The notes: generated by a model not told the origin, from the sequence alone. Shown: positions 53,912-62,893, numbered from the stretch's first letter. The stretch: 64,000 nucleotides of DNA from Lachnospiraceae bacterium (GCA_017463225.1 JAFTPO010000051.1:1-64000); one strand, 5' to 3'. Numbers and translations are program-made.

Positions 53912-55057
53912 ATGTCATCTAAGAAACCAGTTGTTTGTCCTGTGTGTGGGGCACAGATAAGGAAAAGTGGATATTGTTCAAATTGCTATATGCACATTAG
54001 TATAATCAAGAAGGCTTACAATACCTCTGATTACTACTATAATATGGGATTGGATAAAGCTATTGCCAGGGATTTGTCAGGTGCTATTGAATCACTTAAT
54101 ATGTCTCTTAGGTATAATAAGAAGAACATTATGACCAGAAATCTTCTGGGGCTTATCTATTATGAGATGGGCGAAGTTGTTATGGCTCTTAGTCATTGGG
54201 TTATGAGTGTTAACTACAAATCATCCGGTAATTTGGCTACAAAATATCTAAAGGAGCTGAGGTCTAATCCGACTACATTGGCAGATGTAGACCAGATAGC
54301 TATAAAGTATAATATGGCCTTGGATTATGCGAAAAGAGATGATATTGATTTGGCTATTATACAGCTTAAGAATCTTCTCTCAAAGAATGGCCATTTTGTT
54401 AAGGGATATCTATTGCTGGCACTACTTTATATTCATTTTGGAAATTACGAGAAAGCCAGAGTTACCTTGAGACGAGTTCTCAAGATAGATAAGGCCAATC
54501 CATTGGCAATACATTATCTTCATGAGATGGGTGATACTGATATGAATATCATCCAGATGCGTATGGAGGAGGTTGAAGATGATGGCCTTTTGGAAGAGGA
54601 GTATATCGAGGAGAATGTTATAAGAAGAAATAACTCTCTTATGGATGAGGATCCTTCGGATAAGAAGAGTAATCCTATAAAAGACTTCTTTGAAAAGTGT
54701 AAAAACACATTGTTTAAGAAGAAGGTTGCGGGAGATATAAGCTTTGCAAAGTACTCAGGCGTGTATGTTTTAGTTGGTATGGTTTTGGGCGTATTAATGC
54801 TTGGTTTTATCATTGTTCCAGCTCAGAGAAAGTCACTTAGAAAGGAAAATGAGAGAATTATCAAGACCTATAGTGAGGAGATAGCAGCCAAGGAATCTAC
54901 CATTACAAGTTTAGATGCTCAGGTAAGTGATTTGAACAGGCAGATAGCAAGACTTGAGTCTAATAATTCTGATGATGTCAATCCGTTGCCGGATTACACA
55001 TACATTACAAATGGTATGACTGACGAAGATATACAGAATATGATAAATAACGAATAA
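53912..55057 (+). CDS. Zinc-ribbon/TPR membrane protein
   Basis: 381 residues. The N-terminal zinc ribbon CPVCGAQIRKSGYCSNC is at about 9-26. TPR-like helical repeats run through about 35-200 (YYNMGLDKAIARDLSGAIES, LLGLIYYEMGEVVMAL, GNYEKARVTLRRVLKIDKAN). An acidic stretch precedes one membrane helix at about 286-306. The extracytoplasmic tail is a coiled coil (ESTITSLDAQVSDLNRQIARLE). The ATG at 53912 has AGGAAGG 10 bases upstream. It looks like a membrane-tethered scaffold; the partner is unknown. It sits just before the spoIIA operon, but a terminator separates them. Confidence 0.82.
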   Translation: MSSKKPVVCPVCGAQIRKSGYCSNCYMHISIIKKAYNTSDYYYNMGLDKAIARDLSGAIESLNMSLRYNKKNIMTRNLLGLIYYEMGEVVMALSHWVMSVNYKSSGNLATKYLKELRSNPTTLADVDQIAIKYNMALDYAKRDDIDLAIIQLKNLLSKNGHFVKGYLLLALLYIHFGNYEKARVTLRRVLKIDKANPLAIHYLHEMGDTDMNIIQMRMEEVEDDGLLEEEYIEENVIRRNNSLMDEDPSDKKSNPIKDFFEKCKNTLFKKKVAGDISFAKYSGVYVLVGMVLGVLMLGFIIVPAQRKSLRKENERIIKTYSEEIAAKESTITSLDAQVSDLNRQIARLESNNSDDVNPLPDYTYITNGMTDEDIQNMINNE

Positions 55058-55096
55058 ATACTATAGATGAAATCATAATATGATTTAGCTACTAAA

Positions 55097-55127
55097 GAAA
55101 GTGGAATATTTTTATATTCCACTTTTT
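55097..55127 (+). terminator. Terminator after the TPR gene
   Basis: 12-bp stem GAAAGTGGAATAT/ATATTCCACTTT with TTTT loop and a T-rich tail. Confidence 0.85.
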
Positions 55128-55184
55128 CTTATGCAAAAAAATAAGAGGGTTAAAGAAAAAATAATATAAGTAAGAGGTAGTGAA

Positions 55185-55535
55185 ATGGATTATCAGTATA
55201 AAAATGGCGTGTTTATATATTATTTGCCAAAGGAATTAGACCACTATTATGCGGACAAGCTTAAGAGAAAAAGCCAGTCTGTGTTTGAGGATGAAAGTAT
55301 TAACTACTTAATCTTTGATTTTTCAAATACCGTGTTTATGGATAGCTCAGGTATAGGACTTATAACAGGTAGATTCAGAAAGATATTTGATAAGGGTGGA
55401 AAGGTTTATGTGGTAAATGTAAATCCTGCCATAGATAAGCTTCTGTTGCTTTCGGGCATATATTCCATAGTTAAAAAGAAGGATACCAAAGAGGACATAA
55501 TTAAGGAGATGGTTAAGGGAGGATATTATGAATAA
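55185..55535 (+). CDS. spoIIAA: Anti-sigma-F factor antagonist SpoIIAA
   Basis: 116-residue STAS-domain protein. It displaces sigma-F from SpoIIAB when unphosphorylated, starting forespore-specific transcription. The phosphoserine motif FMDSSGIGLITGRFR is at about 53-67, followed by VVNVNPAIDKLLLLSG. GAGGT lies 6 bases before the ATG. It overlaps spoIIAB by 8 bases. Gene order spoIIAA-spoIIAB-sigF is the canonical sporulation operon. Confidence 0.95.
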   Translation: MDYQYKNGVFIYYLPKELDHYYADKLKRKSQSVFEDESINYLIFDFSNTVFMDSSGIGLITGRFRKIFDKGGKVYVVNVNPAIDKLLLLSGIYSIVKKKDTKEDIIKEMVKGGYYE

Positions 55536-55995
55536 CACTAACGAAATGACAGTGACATTTAAAGCAAAGGCACAAAACGAGGCGTTTTCAAGAATGGTGG
55601 TTGCTGCTTTTATTGCAGGGACAAATCCAACGTTAGAGGAGGTGTCTGATGTAAAAACTGCAGTGTCAGAGGCTGTTACAAATTCAATAATTCATGGCTA
55701 TGGTGTCAGCAAGGATGTAAGTGAAGCAAGTTATGAACCATACATAACAATTTATGCTCAGCTATCAGGTCGGTCTGTCTACATAGAGATAAGAGATGAT
55801 GGTTGTGGAATTCCGGATATAAAAAAAGCTATGGAGCCTATGTATACCACAAAGCCCAAGGAAGATAGATCGGGTATGGGTTTTTCTTTTATGGAAGCCT
55901 TTATGGACAAGCTTGAGGTAGACTCCACTGTAGGTGTTGGGACTGTGGTAAAAATGTGGAAGGAGATTGGTGTAGTAAAGCATCATTTTGAATAG
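55528..55995 (+). CDS. spoIIAB: Anti-sigma-F factor / serine kinase SpoIIAB
   Basis: 155 residues of the GHKL ATPase fold. It binds sigma-F and phosphorylates SpoIIAA. The N-box VKTAVSEAVTNSIIHGY is at about 44-60, the G1 box EIRDDGCGIPD near 88, and the G2 region DRSGMGFSFMEAFM near 112. GGGAGG is 5 bases before the ATG. The stop TAG is followed immediately by the sigF ATG, giving strict coupling. Confidence 0.95.
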   Translation: MNNTNEMTVTFKAKAQNEAFSRMVVAAFIAGTNPTLEEVSDVKTAVSEAVTNSIIHGYGVSKDVSEASYEPYITIYAQLSGRSVYIEIRDDGCGIPDIKKAMEPMYTTKPKEDRSGMGFSFMEAFMDKLEVDSTVGVGTVVKMWKEIGVVKHHFE

Positions 55996-56721
55996 ATGAA
56001 TGAATTGAAGCTATTTGAACTAGCGAGGAATGGTGATAAAAGAGCTAAGGAAAAGATAGTTTCAGATAATGAAGGTTTGGTTTGGAGCATAGCAAGGAGA
56101 TTTATGGGGAGAGGCTATGATTTGGAAGAAATATTTCAGATAGGTTGCATAGGGTTGCTAAAGGCTATAGATAGATTCGACCAAACCTTTGAGGTTCAAT
56201 TCTCTACTTATGCAGTACCTCTTATATCCGGTGAAATAAAAAGATTCTTGAGAGATAACGGGATGATAAAGGTTTCCAGAATACTAAAACAAAATGGTTA
56301 CAAAATAAGTAAGGCTAGAGAAGAGCTTAGTGCAAGAATGTGCAGGGAGGCAACTATAGAAGAGATTGCGGGTAGTACAGGACTTTCTATAGAAGAGATA
56401 GTTATGGCTACTGAGGCAAATAGGGAGATAGAATCTATTTACCAAACTGTATATAACGATCAGGGGAATGAAATGTATCTGGTTGATAAATATGTGGATA
56501 CTGATAAGCAGGGAATGGAATCGGAAGAGGTGTTAAATAAAATGCTTGTAGCACAAGCTATGGATAGCTTGCAGGAAAGGGAGAAGAAATTGATAGAGAT
56601 GAGATATTTTCAGGACAAAACTCAAACGCAGGTAGCTAAGGAAATGGGCATAAGTCAGGTACAGGTAAGTCGTATGGAGAAAAAACTTCTACAGAATATG
56701 AGAAAAATTATTGACAACTAA
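55996..56721 (+). CDS. sigF: RNA polymerase sigma-F factor
   Basis: 241 residues, sigma-70 family group 3 (SigF/SigG/SigB type). It directs early forespore gene expression. Region 2 is NEGLVWSIARRFMGRGYDLEEIFQIG with FEVQFSTYAVPLISGEIKR. Region 3 is EELSARMCREATIEEIAGSTG. Region 4 is LQEREKKLIEMRYF and the helix-turn-helix TQTQVAKEMGISQVQVSRMEK. There is no ribosome site before the ATG; translation probably depends on termination of spoIIAB. SigG and SigF are similar, but position after spoIIAB identifies SigF. Confidence 0.95.
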   Translation: MNELKLFELARNGDKRAKEKIVSDNEGLVWSIARRFMGRGYDLEEIFQIGCIGLLKAIDRFDQTFEVQFSTYAVPLISGEIKRFLRDNGMIKVSRILKQNGYKISKAREELSARMCREATIEEIAGSTGLSIEEIVMATEANREIESIYQTVYNDQGNEMYLVDKYVDTDKQGMESEEVLNKMLVAQAMDSLQEREKKLIEMRYFQDKTQTQVAKEMGISQVQVSRMEKKLLQNMRKIIDN

Positions 56722-56724
56722 TCG

Positions 56725-56846
56725 AACTAATAGTACAATAAAAAACATATTAGTGCAAAAATAATAATCTATATAGAGTAATCAAACTATAAGTACGATA
56801 AATGAACTATAGGTGTACTCATAGTTTGATTATCGTACTGCTAGTT
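56725..56846 (+). promoter_or_regulatory. Operator-like array upstream of the TetR gene
   Basis: Four copies of a 17-base word, consensus AACTAnnAGTACrATAA. They lie at 56725-56741 (+), 56785-56801 (+), 56830-56846 (-), and, less complete, in the palindrome AACTAT-N10-ATAGTT at 56805-56826 (-). The converging copies form a large inverted repeat 18 bases before the TetR start. This suits autoregulation. The array fills the 142-base gap after sigF. Confidence 0.65.
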
Positions 56847-56863
56847 CGTTATTGAGGGGTTAG

Positions 56864-57490
56864 ATGGGCGCAAGGAAAAAAGAAGCACTTGAGCAGTTTA
56901 ATCGTGACAACATTATTACTGCAGCTAAGGAGTTGTTTGAAACCAAGGGGGTTGAGCAAACAACTATGGACGACATAGCTAAATATGCAGATTATAGTAA
57001 GTCTACGATTTATGTATACTTCAAGAGCAAGGAAGACATTTACAATTCAATAGTAGAGGATTACACAGATGTTTTAATAGGTGAGCTGGAAGTGTGTATT
57101 CAAGAATCTACAGATTTTGAAGACAGCTACTATAAGATGTGTGATTGTCTGGTTAACTTTGAAGAGAAGTACCCCAAGTACTACGCCAGTCTTATGGGAG
57201 AGGAGAAGACTACAAACAGTAGAAAGAAACCTGTTCTAAAAGATGATAAGGTTGGAAAAGAATTGAATGAGCTCATAAAGGGCTTTTTAGAAAAGGGTAT
57301 GGCCAGTAGAAAGATAAGGGCGGATATAGATATTCAACCTACAGTGCTTTATGTGTGGTCAGCTATAAGTGGAATTATTCAGGTGGCAGAGCGTAAGAAG
57401 GATGAACTTGATGAAAGTCTGAATATGAACAAAAGGGAATACTTGAGATATTCATTTAGAACATTTTATGAATCGCTTGTCAGGAGGTAG
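56864..57490 (+). CDS. TetR-family transcriptional regulator
   Basis: 208 residues. The N-terminal TetR helix-turn-helix spans about 12-58: DNIITAAKELFETKGVEQTT, then MDDIAKYADYSKSTIYVYF and KSKEDIYNSIVEDY. The all-helical C-terminal ligand domain is not diagnostic. GAGGGG 5 bases before the ATG. It is probably autoregulated by the repeat array upstream and co-transcribed with the flavodoxin-like gene starting 4 bases after its stop. The inducer is unknown. Confidence 0.92.
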   Translation: MGARKKEALEQFNRDNIITAAKELFETKGVEQTTMDDIAKYADYSKSTIYVYFKSKEDIYNSIVEDYTDVLIGELEVCIQESTDFEDSYYKMCDCLVNFEEKYPKYYASLMGEEKTTNSRKKPVLKDDKVGKELNELIKGFLEKGMASRKIRADIDIQPTVLYVWSAISGIIQVAERKKDELDESLNMNKREYLRYSFRTFYESLVRR

Positions 57491-57494
57491 GATA

Positions 57495-58238
57495 ATGGGG
57501 AACGAAGGACAAATAATGATTAATAACAAAAGTAATAAGAATATAGTTTATTATGTAACTGAACTTGAGAATACACCTCTTAAGGGACATTTTAGAAAGA
57601 TGGATGCTGAGATAGAGATAGTAAATCAGATTAAGAGGAGTATACCGGGAAGTAAAGTAATGAAGTACACAGAGTATAGTGGAGAGGTTATAGACGCGGA
57701 CAGCGTTGGAATAGTTTTTCCTGCTCATACCTGGGGAATATCTGTAGCTGTGCTAACATTTTTGTCACACCTTAAGATAAGAAGAGGTACATACATATAT
57801 GCAGTTGCGGTAGGTGAGAGTATTTCCGGTGATGTGGATTGTTCAACCTATGATACTGTAAAGCTTTTAGGACAGTTTGAAAAGATGTTTAGCAAGAAGA
57901 GCGCAGGATGTAAGTCAGATATATTTGTTAGATGTACAGATAGAAAGAGAATGCATGGAAGCACAGAAGAAAGTCTTAGATGTGAAACTGATAGGATAAG
58001 TAATATTAAGCATGTGCTTTCAGGATTATTATTCCATACTATAGATAGTATCAATACCATGGAGAAGCTGGATGAGGATGAAAGATATTATGAGGATACA
58101 AAGGAAGTAAAGGATATCAAGAGTAATATAATTCCTATTCAGGCGTATCAGTCTGCCAGAACAAGTAAGATTAGTCTTAGCAATATATTCCTTGACGAGG
58201 ATATATTTAGAGGTGTTAAGCTATGCCAGGTTATGTAA
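57495..58238 (+). CDS. Flavodoxin-like protein
   Basis: 247 residues. The first 160 read as a flavodoxin-type alpha/beta domain: a strand KNIVYYVTELENT with the usual phosphate loop poorly conserved, then VGIVFPAHTWGISVAVLTFLSHLKI and YIYAVAVGESISGDVD, the aromatic loops that stack on FMN in EFR1/flavodoxin proteins. The remaining 85 residues are polar and helix-forming with no match. The classical T/S-x-T-G-N-T loop is absent, so flavin binding is uncertain. AGGAGG 8 bases before ATG 57495 decides the start. It overlaps the next gene by 16 bases and probably belongs to the TetR-controlled unit. Confidence 0.75.
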   Translation: MGNEGQIMINNKSNKNIVYYVTELENTPLKGHFRKMDAEIEIVNQIKRSIPGSKVMKYTEYSGEVIDADSVGIVFPAHTWGISVAVLTFLSHLKIRRGTYIYAVAVGESISGDVDCSTYDTVKLLGQFEKMFSKKSAGCKSDIFVRCTDRKRMHGSTEESLRCETDRISNIKHVLSGLLFHTIDSINTMEKLDEDERYYEDTKEVKDIKSNIIPIQAYQSARTSKISLSNIFLDEDIFRGVKLCQVM

Positions 58239-58918
58239 TTCATCTTGCTGTTGCTTCTGAGATAATAGAAAGAAAAGAAATCGTTGATAAGGCATATATT
58301 AATGATTTTATACTGGGTAATATTATACCGGATTCTATGCCCAGAGAACAAAAGAAGGCCAGCCATTTCTGGGATTATGAGACATATAAAAACCTGAATC
58401 GAATTCCTAATCTGCAGGTTTTTCTGGATAAGTATGGAAATAAACTGAATGACCCGTTTGTTCTAGGATACTATTCCCATCTTATGCTGGATAATCTTTT
58501 TGTCAGTAATTACTGGGGTGAGCACTTTCAGATGCTTGATGAAGACGGCAAAGAGGAAAACTCTTATGAAGGCGTTGCTTATTTTAGGATGAAGCAAGAT
58601 GGAAGAGAGTATCCGAGAGATATGTTTTTATCGGATGAATTGTATTATGGTGACTATGATAGGATGTATCCATATATACTTGAACGATATAATATATATC
58701 TTCCAGAATTGGGAAATAAAAAAATCATACCAATAAATGAGATAGATTATTCAAACTCTTTTAGATGCTTGTCTGATATGATAAGTAAAGTACAGGATTT
58801 AAAGGATGCAGTAATCAACGGAGAGTATAACACAAAGGAAAAACTCAAGATATTTGATCTAGACCACATATATAATCTGATGGATAGTGTAGTCAGTAAT
58901 GTGTGTGAAATAATATAA
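58223..58918 (+). CDS. Zinc-dependent phospholipase C-like protein
   Basis: 231 residues. It opens MPGYVIHLAVASEI, followed by DFILGNIIPDSM, ASHFWDY and FVLGYYSHLMLDNLF. Spaced His/Asp residues in these helices match the metal-binding pattern of the Zn_dep_PLPC family (P1 nuclease/alpha-toxin fold). No signal peptide is present, so action is cytoplasmic, unlike secreted toxins. Activity on phospholipids is not implied. The start overlaps the flavodoxin-like gene. Third gene of the TetR unit. Confidence 0.78.
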   Translation: MPGYVIHLAVASEIIERKEIVDKAYINDFILGNIIPDSMPREQKKASHFWDYETYKNLNRIPNLQVFLDKYGNKLNDPFVLGYYSHLMLDNLFVSNYWGEHFQMLDEDGKEENSYEGVAYFRMKQDGREYPRDMFLSDELYYGDYDRMYPYILERYNIYLPELGNKKIIPINEIDYSNSFRCLSDMISKVQDLKDAVINGEYNTKEKLKIFDLDHIYNLMDSVVSNVCEII

Positions 58919-58919
58919 T

Positions 58920-58971
58920 AGGAGTCGAATCTTATATACTGTCGGTGACAGTGTTGTAGGTTCGACTCCTT
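58920..58971. terminator. Hairpin between convergent units, probable terminator
   Basis: Outer stem AGGAGTCGAA/TTCGACTCCT and inner stem ACTGTC/GACAGT. Tails are only moderately T-rich on either strand. Confidence 0.65.
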
Positions 58972-58993
58972 TAATGTTTGATTGAATATGAAT

Positions 58994-59965
58994 TTATCTG
59001 TTGTTAGCTATTACTTCATCAATGATAGGATCTGCCTGATCTAAGAGATTAGCCATCTCTTCGTAAACCTGACTTCTGTTTGATATATCTGTAGAAATCT
59101 GGTCTACACTCTCTGATATAGCAATGTAGTTATTCTTAGCGCTTACAATATCCTGTGATATTGCATCTGCAGCTTCATTACAGTCGTCAACACAATCTGA
59201 GATAGCTTTTTGAACTTCAATAACACCACTTACAGATTCTTTGATATTGTTGAAGAGAACAGTGGTTTGAGCAACCTGTTCCTGCTCCTTTTCAAGCATC
59301 TTTGTAGCAGTTGCCATAGACTCGTTAAGAGCTTTTGCATCTGATTTTAAAAGGCTCATATTGCTGTTAACAGCATCTACCAACTTCTTAATCTGAGAAG
59401 CTAGATCACTAACCTCTGTTGCTACAACAGCGAAGCCTAAACCGTGCTCGCCGGCTCTTGCTGCTTCGATAGAGGCATTGAGTGATAGCATATTGGTTTG
59501 GTTAGCTATTCCTATGATTCCGGACATTGTTTCCTGTATTTCATCAAAGCTTCTCTGGAACTTACTAAGTACCTTTCCAACCTGTTCGAAATCTTTTATA
59601 ACCTCAGCCGAGCTTTCTTGAATACTGTCTACATTGTCGCTGGCCTGTGCAGTGGTGTCTAATACTTCATTAACACTTCCCTCAATCTGAGAAGAAACCT
59701 CTACGATATTATTAACCTTGGACTTAATGGTGTCCATACTGTCTACAATCTGATCGGACTGTTCAAGTATAGTCTCGAAGGAATTCTGAATTTCTCCTAG
59801 CTGGTCATGTGTGCTTATATCGTGGTCAATGAGGGATTTGCGATTCTCTCTTAAGGATTTGGTTATAAAGCTTACAGGTGCTAAGCTTTCCTTGATGGCA
59901 TTTCCACTAACTGTTTCAAGAGGAACTGCGTGACTAACTTCTTGCTTTTTAAATCTACTTAACAT
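58994..59965 (-). CDS. Soluble methyl-accepting chemotaxis-type signalling protein
   Basis: 323 residues without a membrane helix. Residues about 60-320 form the long antiparallel coiled coil of an MCP signalling domain. The conserved hairpin tip is at about 150-180: [27 protein letters not shown] (read in overlapping pieces), then [21 protein letters not shown] is 6 bases before the ATG. It is encoded 11 bases after the FIST gene on the same strand, so the two form an operon. It could dock the histidine kinase CheA in the cytoplasm with FIST as the sensing partner. Confidence 0.9.
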   Translation of the reverse strand: MLSRFKKQEVSHAVPLETVSGNAIKESLAPVSFITKSLRENRKSLIDHDISTHDQLGEIQNSFETILEQSDQIVDSMDTIKSKVNNIVEVSSQIEGSVNEVLDTTAQASDNVDSIQESSAEVIKDFEQVGKVLSKFQRSFDEIQETMSGIIGIANQTNMLSLNASIEAARAGEHGLGFAVVATEVSDLASQIKKLVDAVNSNMSLLKSDAKALNESMATATKMLEKEQEQVAQTTVLFNNIKESVSGVIEVQKAISDCVDDCNEAADAISQDIVSAKNNYIAISESVDQISTDISNRSQVYEEMANLLDQADPIIDEVIANNR

Positions 59966-59976
59966 TGGTGCCTCCT

Positions 59977-61065
59977 TTATTCAAATACCACATAAACTAA
60001 TGTCTGATTAACATGTTGATTCTTAATCTGTTGACCGATTCCGAGAATACCTGCAAATGTACCAAGAGAACCTATATTATTCATATAGTCGTCAAGCTTC
60101 CCTGTACCTGCTATGTATCTAAGTCTGTTAACGCTATCAAAACATAGAGAAAATGAAGTTTTTTCAAGCTGGCTGTTTATGGTATCTAAGGTTTCTTGAT
60201 TAACTTGTTCTAAATCGTCCGGTTCCATAATAAAAACTGCTTCGTTTTCAAAGATAGCTTTGCCGTTAAACATAACTCCGTTCATATCAAGGGAGTTTGT
60301 TGCAGTGATAAATACATCCTGTCCGGCACCTCTTCCCAGAGGATTAATTAGCATGTTTTCAACGATGCCTTCTTTTTCGATTCCTGTCTCGGCAGTGTAT
60401 ACTTCGTGAGCTGGTATGTCGTCAAGCTGAAAAAGAGTTTTTGTATTTCTGTCTACAAGCGTTGCAAAATGTGGATTTTCGCTGAGCTTTCTATAGATGT
60501 TCTCTTTGCCTACTATTATTCGACCTGCATTATTCTTTACGAAGGCGTACACTGCTGTATCTGCCATAAGCTTGCCGTTGTATATTATCTGATTCTTGTC
60601 ACCCAAAGGGGTTCCATATGAAGAAGAGCCTGCAAGACTTATGTCATATCTTCTTAGAACTGAATTGATGGTTGCTAAAAGCTTTTCTTCGTTTCCTGTA
60701 TTGAACTCTAAGCAAACAGTGTTATCTGCTGCCGGTTCCATAGTGTTTAATGTATCCTCAAATTCCAATATTGAGGTAACTGGTGTTTTCCTTAGGTTAG
60801 TAATAACTCCGGTGGCGACAGTTACTCCTGCTAAAGCAATTACCATGATGCCTTTATCATCAGTATTACCTGAGGTGTAAAATGCACTGGTTGTACCTAT
60901 CATAGGAGTACCAGGATATTTTTCTGCCAGATATTCGGCAGCTTTTTCGGCTTTTATAAATGGAGTCACAAGTATTAGCAAATCAGCTTTTTTTAAACCC
61001 TTGGTTGCTTGAGCAATAGCCTCGCTAATATTGTCAGACTGGCTGGTGCCAACAAAACCGCGCAT
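59977..61065 (-). CDS. FIST-domain sensory protein
   Basis: 362 residues. The FIST N-domain covers about 1-200 ([46 protein letters not shown]) and FIST C about 210-360 ([27 protein letters not shown], then [11 protein letters not shown] and [13 protein letters not shown]). FIST domains are proposed ligand sensors fused to or paired with signal-transduction proteins. AGGAGG 7 bases before the ATG. No signal peptide, so it is cytoplasmic like the MCP encoded next to it. Confidence 0.9.
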   Translation of the reverse strand: MRGFVGTSQSDNISEAIAQATKGLKKADLLILVTPFIKAEKAAEYLAEKYPGTPMIGTTSAFYTSGNTDDKGIMVIALAGVTVATGVITNLRKTPVTSILEFEDTLNTMEPAADNTVCLEFNTGNEEKLLATINSVLRRYDISLAGSSSYGTPLGDKNQIIYNGKLMADTAVYAFVKNNAGRIIVGKENIYRKLSENPHFATLVDRNTKTLFQLDDIPAHEVYTAETGIEKEGIVENMLINPLGRGAGQDVFITATNSLDMNGVMFNGKAIFENEAVFIMEPDDLEQVNQETLDTINSQLEKTSFSLCFDSVNRLRYIAGTGKLDDYMNNIGSLGTFAGILGIGQQIKNQHVNQTLVYVVFE

Positions 61066-61160
61066 ATATTAAACCTCCTAATTATATTTTGAATATGGTT
61101 TTTAAAGCCAAGTAATATTTTTTTCTGCAGTGGCCTTATATAAAAGTTTGCATATACCAA

Positions 61161-61189
61161 ATTATAACATAATATTAGTAAAAGTGACA
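61161..61189 (-). promoter_or_regulatory. Candidate promoter of the FIST-MCP operon
   Basis: Minus-strand TATAAT with a poor -35 (TGTCAC) at 17 bases; about 95 bases before the start. Confidence 0.3.
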
Positions 61190-61252
61190 GAAAAATTAAT
61201 AGTATTTTTCATATATTTTAAGGACTTTTTTATAGAAATATTAAAACACCTA

Positions 61253-61270
61253 TGATATGATAACATATCA
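61253..61270 (+). promoter_or_regulatory. Palindrome in the divergent FIST / ABC-F intergenic region
   Basis: TGATATG-ATAA-CATATCA, a perfect 7-bp inverted repeat 43 bases before the ABC-F start; a possible operator. Confidence 0.35.
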
Positions 61271-61312
61271 GTGATATTATGGGAAAAATATGGGAATATT
61301 AGGAGAGATAAG

Positions 61313-62860
61313 ATGATATTAAGTGTGTCAAATTTAAGCCATGGCTTTGGTGATAGAGCGATATTTAAGGATGTATCCTTTAGGTTACTTAAGGGTGAAC
61401 ATATAGGATTTGTAGGAGCCAATGGAGAAGGTAAATCTACCTTTATGAATATAGTGACGGGAAAGCTTATGCCGGATGAGGGTACAGTAGAGTGGAATAA
61501 AAACGTAAGAGTTGGCTACTTGGATCAGCATACAGTACTTAAGTCTGGAATGACTATAGGAGATGTGCTTAGATCTGCCTTTGAATATTTATTTGCTATT
61601 GAGGCAAGAATTAATGAGATATGTGAAATATTAGGCGATGCCGGCGATGATATGGATGCTCTTATGGAGGAGTTGGGAACTCTGCAGGATTTGCTAAATA
61701 GCAATGATTTTTATATCATAGATTCTAAAGTAGAGGAGGTTGCAAGAGCCTTTGATTTGTTATCACTTGGTTTGGATACAGATGTTACAACACTAAGTGG
61801 TGGACAAAGAACAAAGGTGCTATTAGCAAAGCTTTTGCTTGAAAAGCCGGATATACTGCTTTTGGACGAGCCTACAAACTATCTGGATGCTCATCATATT
61901 GAGTGGCTTAAGAGATATCTTCAGGAATATGAGAATGCATTTATACTTATATCCCATGATATACCATTTCTAAATAGTGTTGTTAACCTTATATACCATG
62001 TTGAGAATCAGGAGCTTAATCGCTATGTAGGTGATTATGACAAGTTCCTTGAGGTTCACGAGATGAAGAAGCAGCAGCTTGAGGCGGCATATAAGAAGCA
62101 ACAGAAGGAAATTGAGGATTTAAAGGATTTTGTAGCGAGAAATAAAGCTAGAGTTGCAACAAGAAATATGGCAATGTCCAGACAGAAGAAGCTTGACAAG
62201 ATGGAGGTTATTGAGCTGGCAAAGGATAAGCCAAAGCCGGAATTTAACTTTATTAACGCAAGAGCAACGGGGAAGGTTGTGTTTGAAACTACGGATCTTG
62301 TGCTGGGTTACGAAGGCAAGGCATTGTCAAAGCCTATAAATCTCCGTATGGAAAGAGGAGAAAAGATAGCCATAGTGGGTACTAATGGTATTGGTAAGAC
62401 TACATTTTTAAAAAGTGTTTTAGGTCTTATACCGGCAGTATCAGGTAAGGCGCAGCTTGGAGATTATCTTTCCATAGGATACTTTGAACAGGAGCTGGAA
62501 GGCTCAAATAACACCTGTATAGAAGAAATATGGCAGGAATTTCCAGGGTATACACAGTACGAGGTTAGAAGTGCTTTGGCCAAGTGTGGACTTACTACAA
62601 AGCATATAGAGAGTTTGGTTAAGGTTCTATCAGGAGGAGAGCAGGCTAAGGTTCGACTATGTAAGCTTATTAATAAAGAGACAAATATCCTGCTTTTGGA
62701 TGAGCCTACAAATCATCTTGATGTAGATGCTAAGGATGAGCTAAAGAGAGCACTTAAGGAATATAAGGGTGCAGTACTTATAGTTTGTCACGAACCTGAC
62801 TTTTATGAAGGACTTGTGGATAAGGTTTGGAATCTGGAGGAATTCTCTATGCTTGTGTAA
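61313..62860 (+). CDS. ABC-F family ATPase (ribosome-associated type)
   Basis: 515 residues: two ABC domains and no membrane segment. Domain 1 has Walker A GANGEGKST near 35, signature LSGGQRTKV near 160 and Walker B LLLDEPTNYLD. The inter-domain linker (about 240-320) is basic and helical (KKQQLEAAYKKQQKEIEDL). Domain 2 has GTNGIGKTT near 360, LSGGEQAKV near 442 and LLLDEPTNHLD. ABC-F proteins bind the ribosomal E site to resolve stalled translation or protect against antibiotics. The lack of a long C-terminal arm resembles YdiF/YbiT-like housekeeping types. AGGAG 7 bases before ATG 61313 fixes the start. Confidence 0.92.
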   Translation: MILSVSNLSHGFGDRAIFKDVSFRLLKGEHIGFVGANGEGKSTFMNIVTGKLMPDEGTVEWNKNVRVGYLDQHTVLKSGMTIGDVLRSAFEYLFAIEARINEICEILGDAGDDMDALMEELGTLQDLLNSNDFYIIDSKVEEVARAFDLLSLGLDTDVTTLSGGQRTKVLLAKLLLEKPDILLLDEPTNYLDAHHIEWLKRYLQEYENAFILISHDIPFLNSVVNLIYHVENQELNRYVGDYDKFLEVHEMKKQQLEAAYKKQQKEIEDLKDFVARNKARVATRNMAMSRQKKLDKMEVIELAKDKPKPEFNFINARATGKVVFETTDLVLGYEGKALSKPINLRMERGEKIAIVGTNGIGKTTFLKSVLGLIPAVSGKAQLGDYLSIGYFEQELEGSNNTCIEEIWQEFPGYTQYEVRSALAKCGLTTKHIESLVKVLSGGEQAKVRLCKLINKETNILLLDEPTNHLDVDAKDELKRALKEYKGAVLIVCHEPDFYEGLVDKVWNLEEFSMLV

Positions 62861-62864
62861 AAAC

Positions 62865-62893
62865 TTGTAAATAGAGATATAATTTGTTATAAT
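62865..62893 (+). promoter_or_regulatory. Promoter of the penicillin-binding protein gene
   Basis: TTGTAA, 17-base spacer, TATAAT; 64 bases before the GTG start. Confidence 0.65.

Noticed and set aside
55140-55184. Sigma-H-type promoter before spoIIAA
   Set aside because: GAGGGTT followed by AT-rich sequence only loosely fits the consensus and lacks GAATT at the right distance.
58920-58971. GGTTCGACTCC resembling a tRNA T arm or an attachment site
   Set aside because: No acceptor, D or anticodon arm can be drawn; the bases are explained by a perfect terminator-type stem and there is no integrase nearby.
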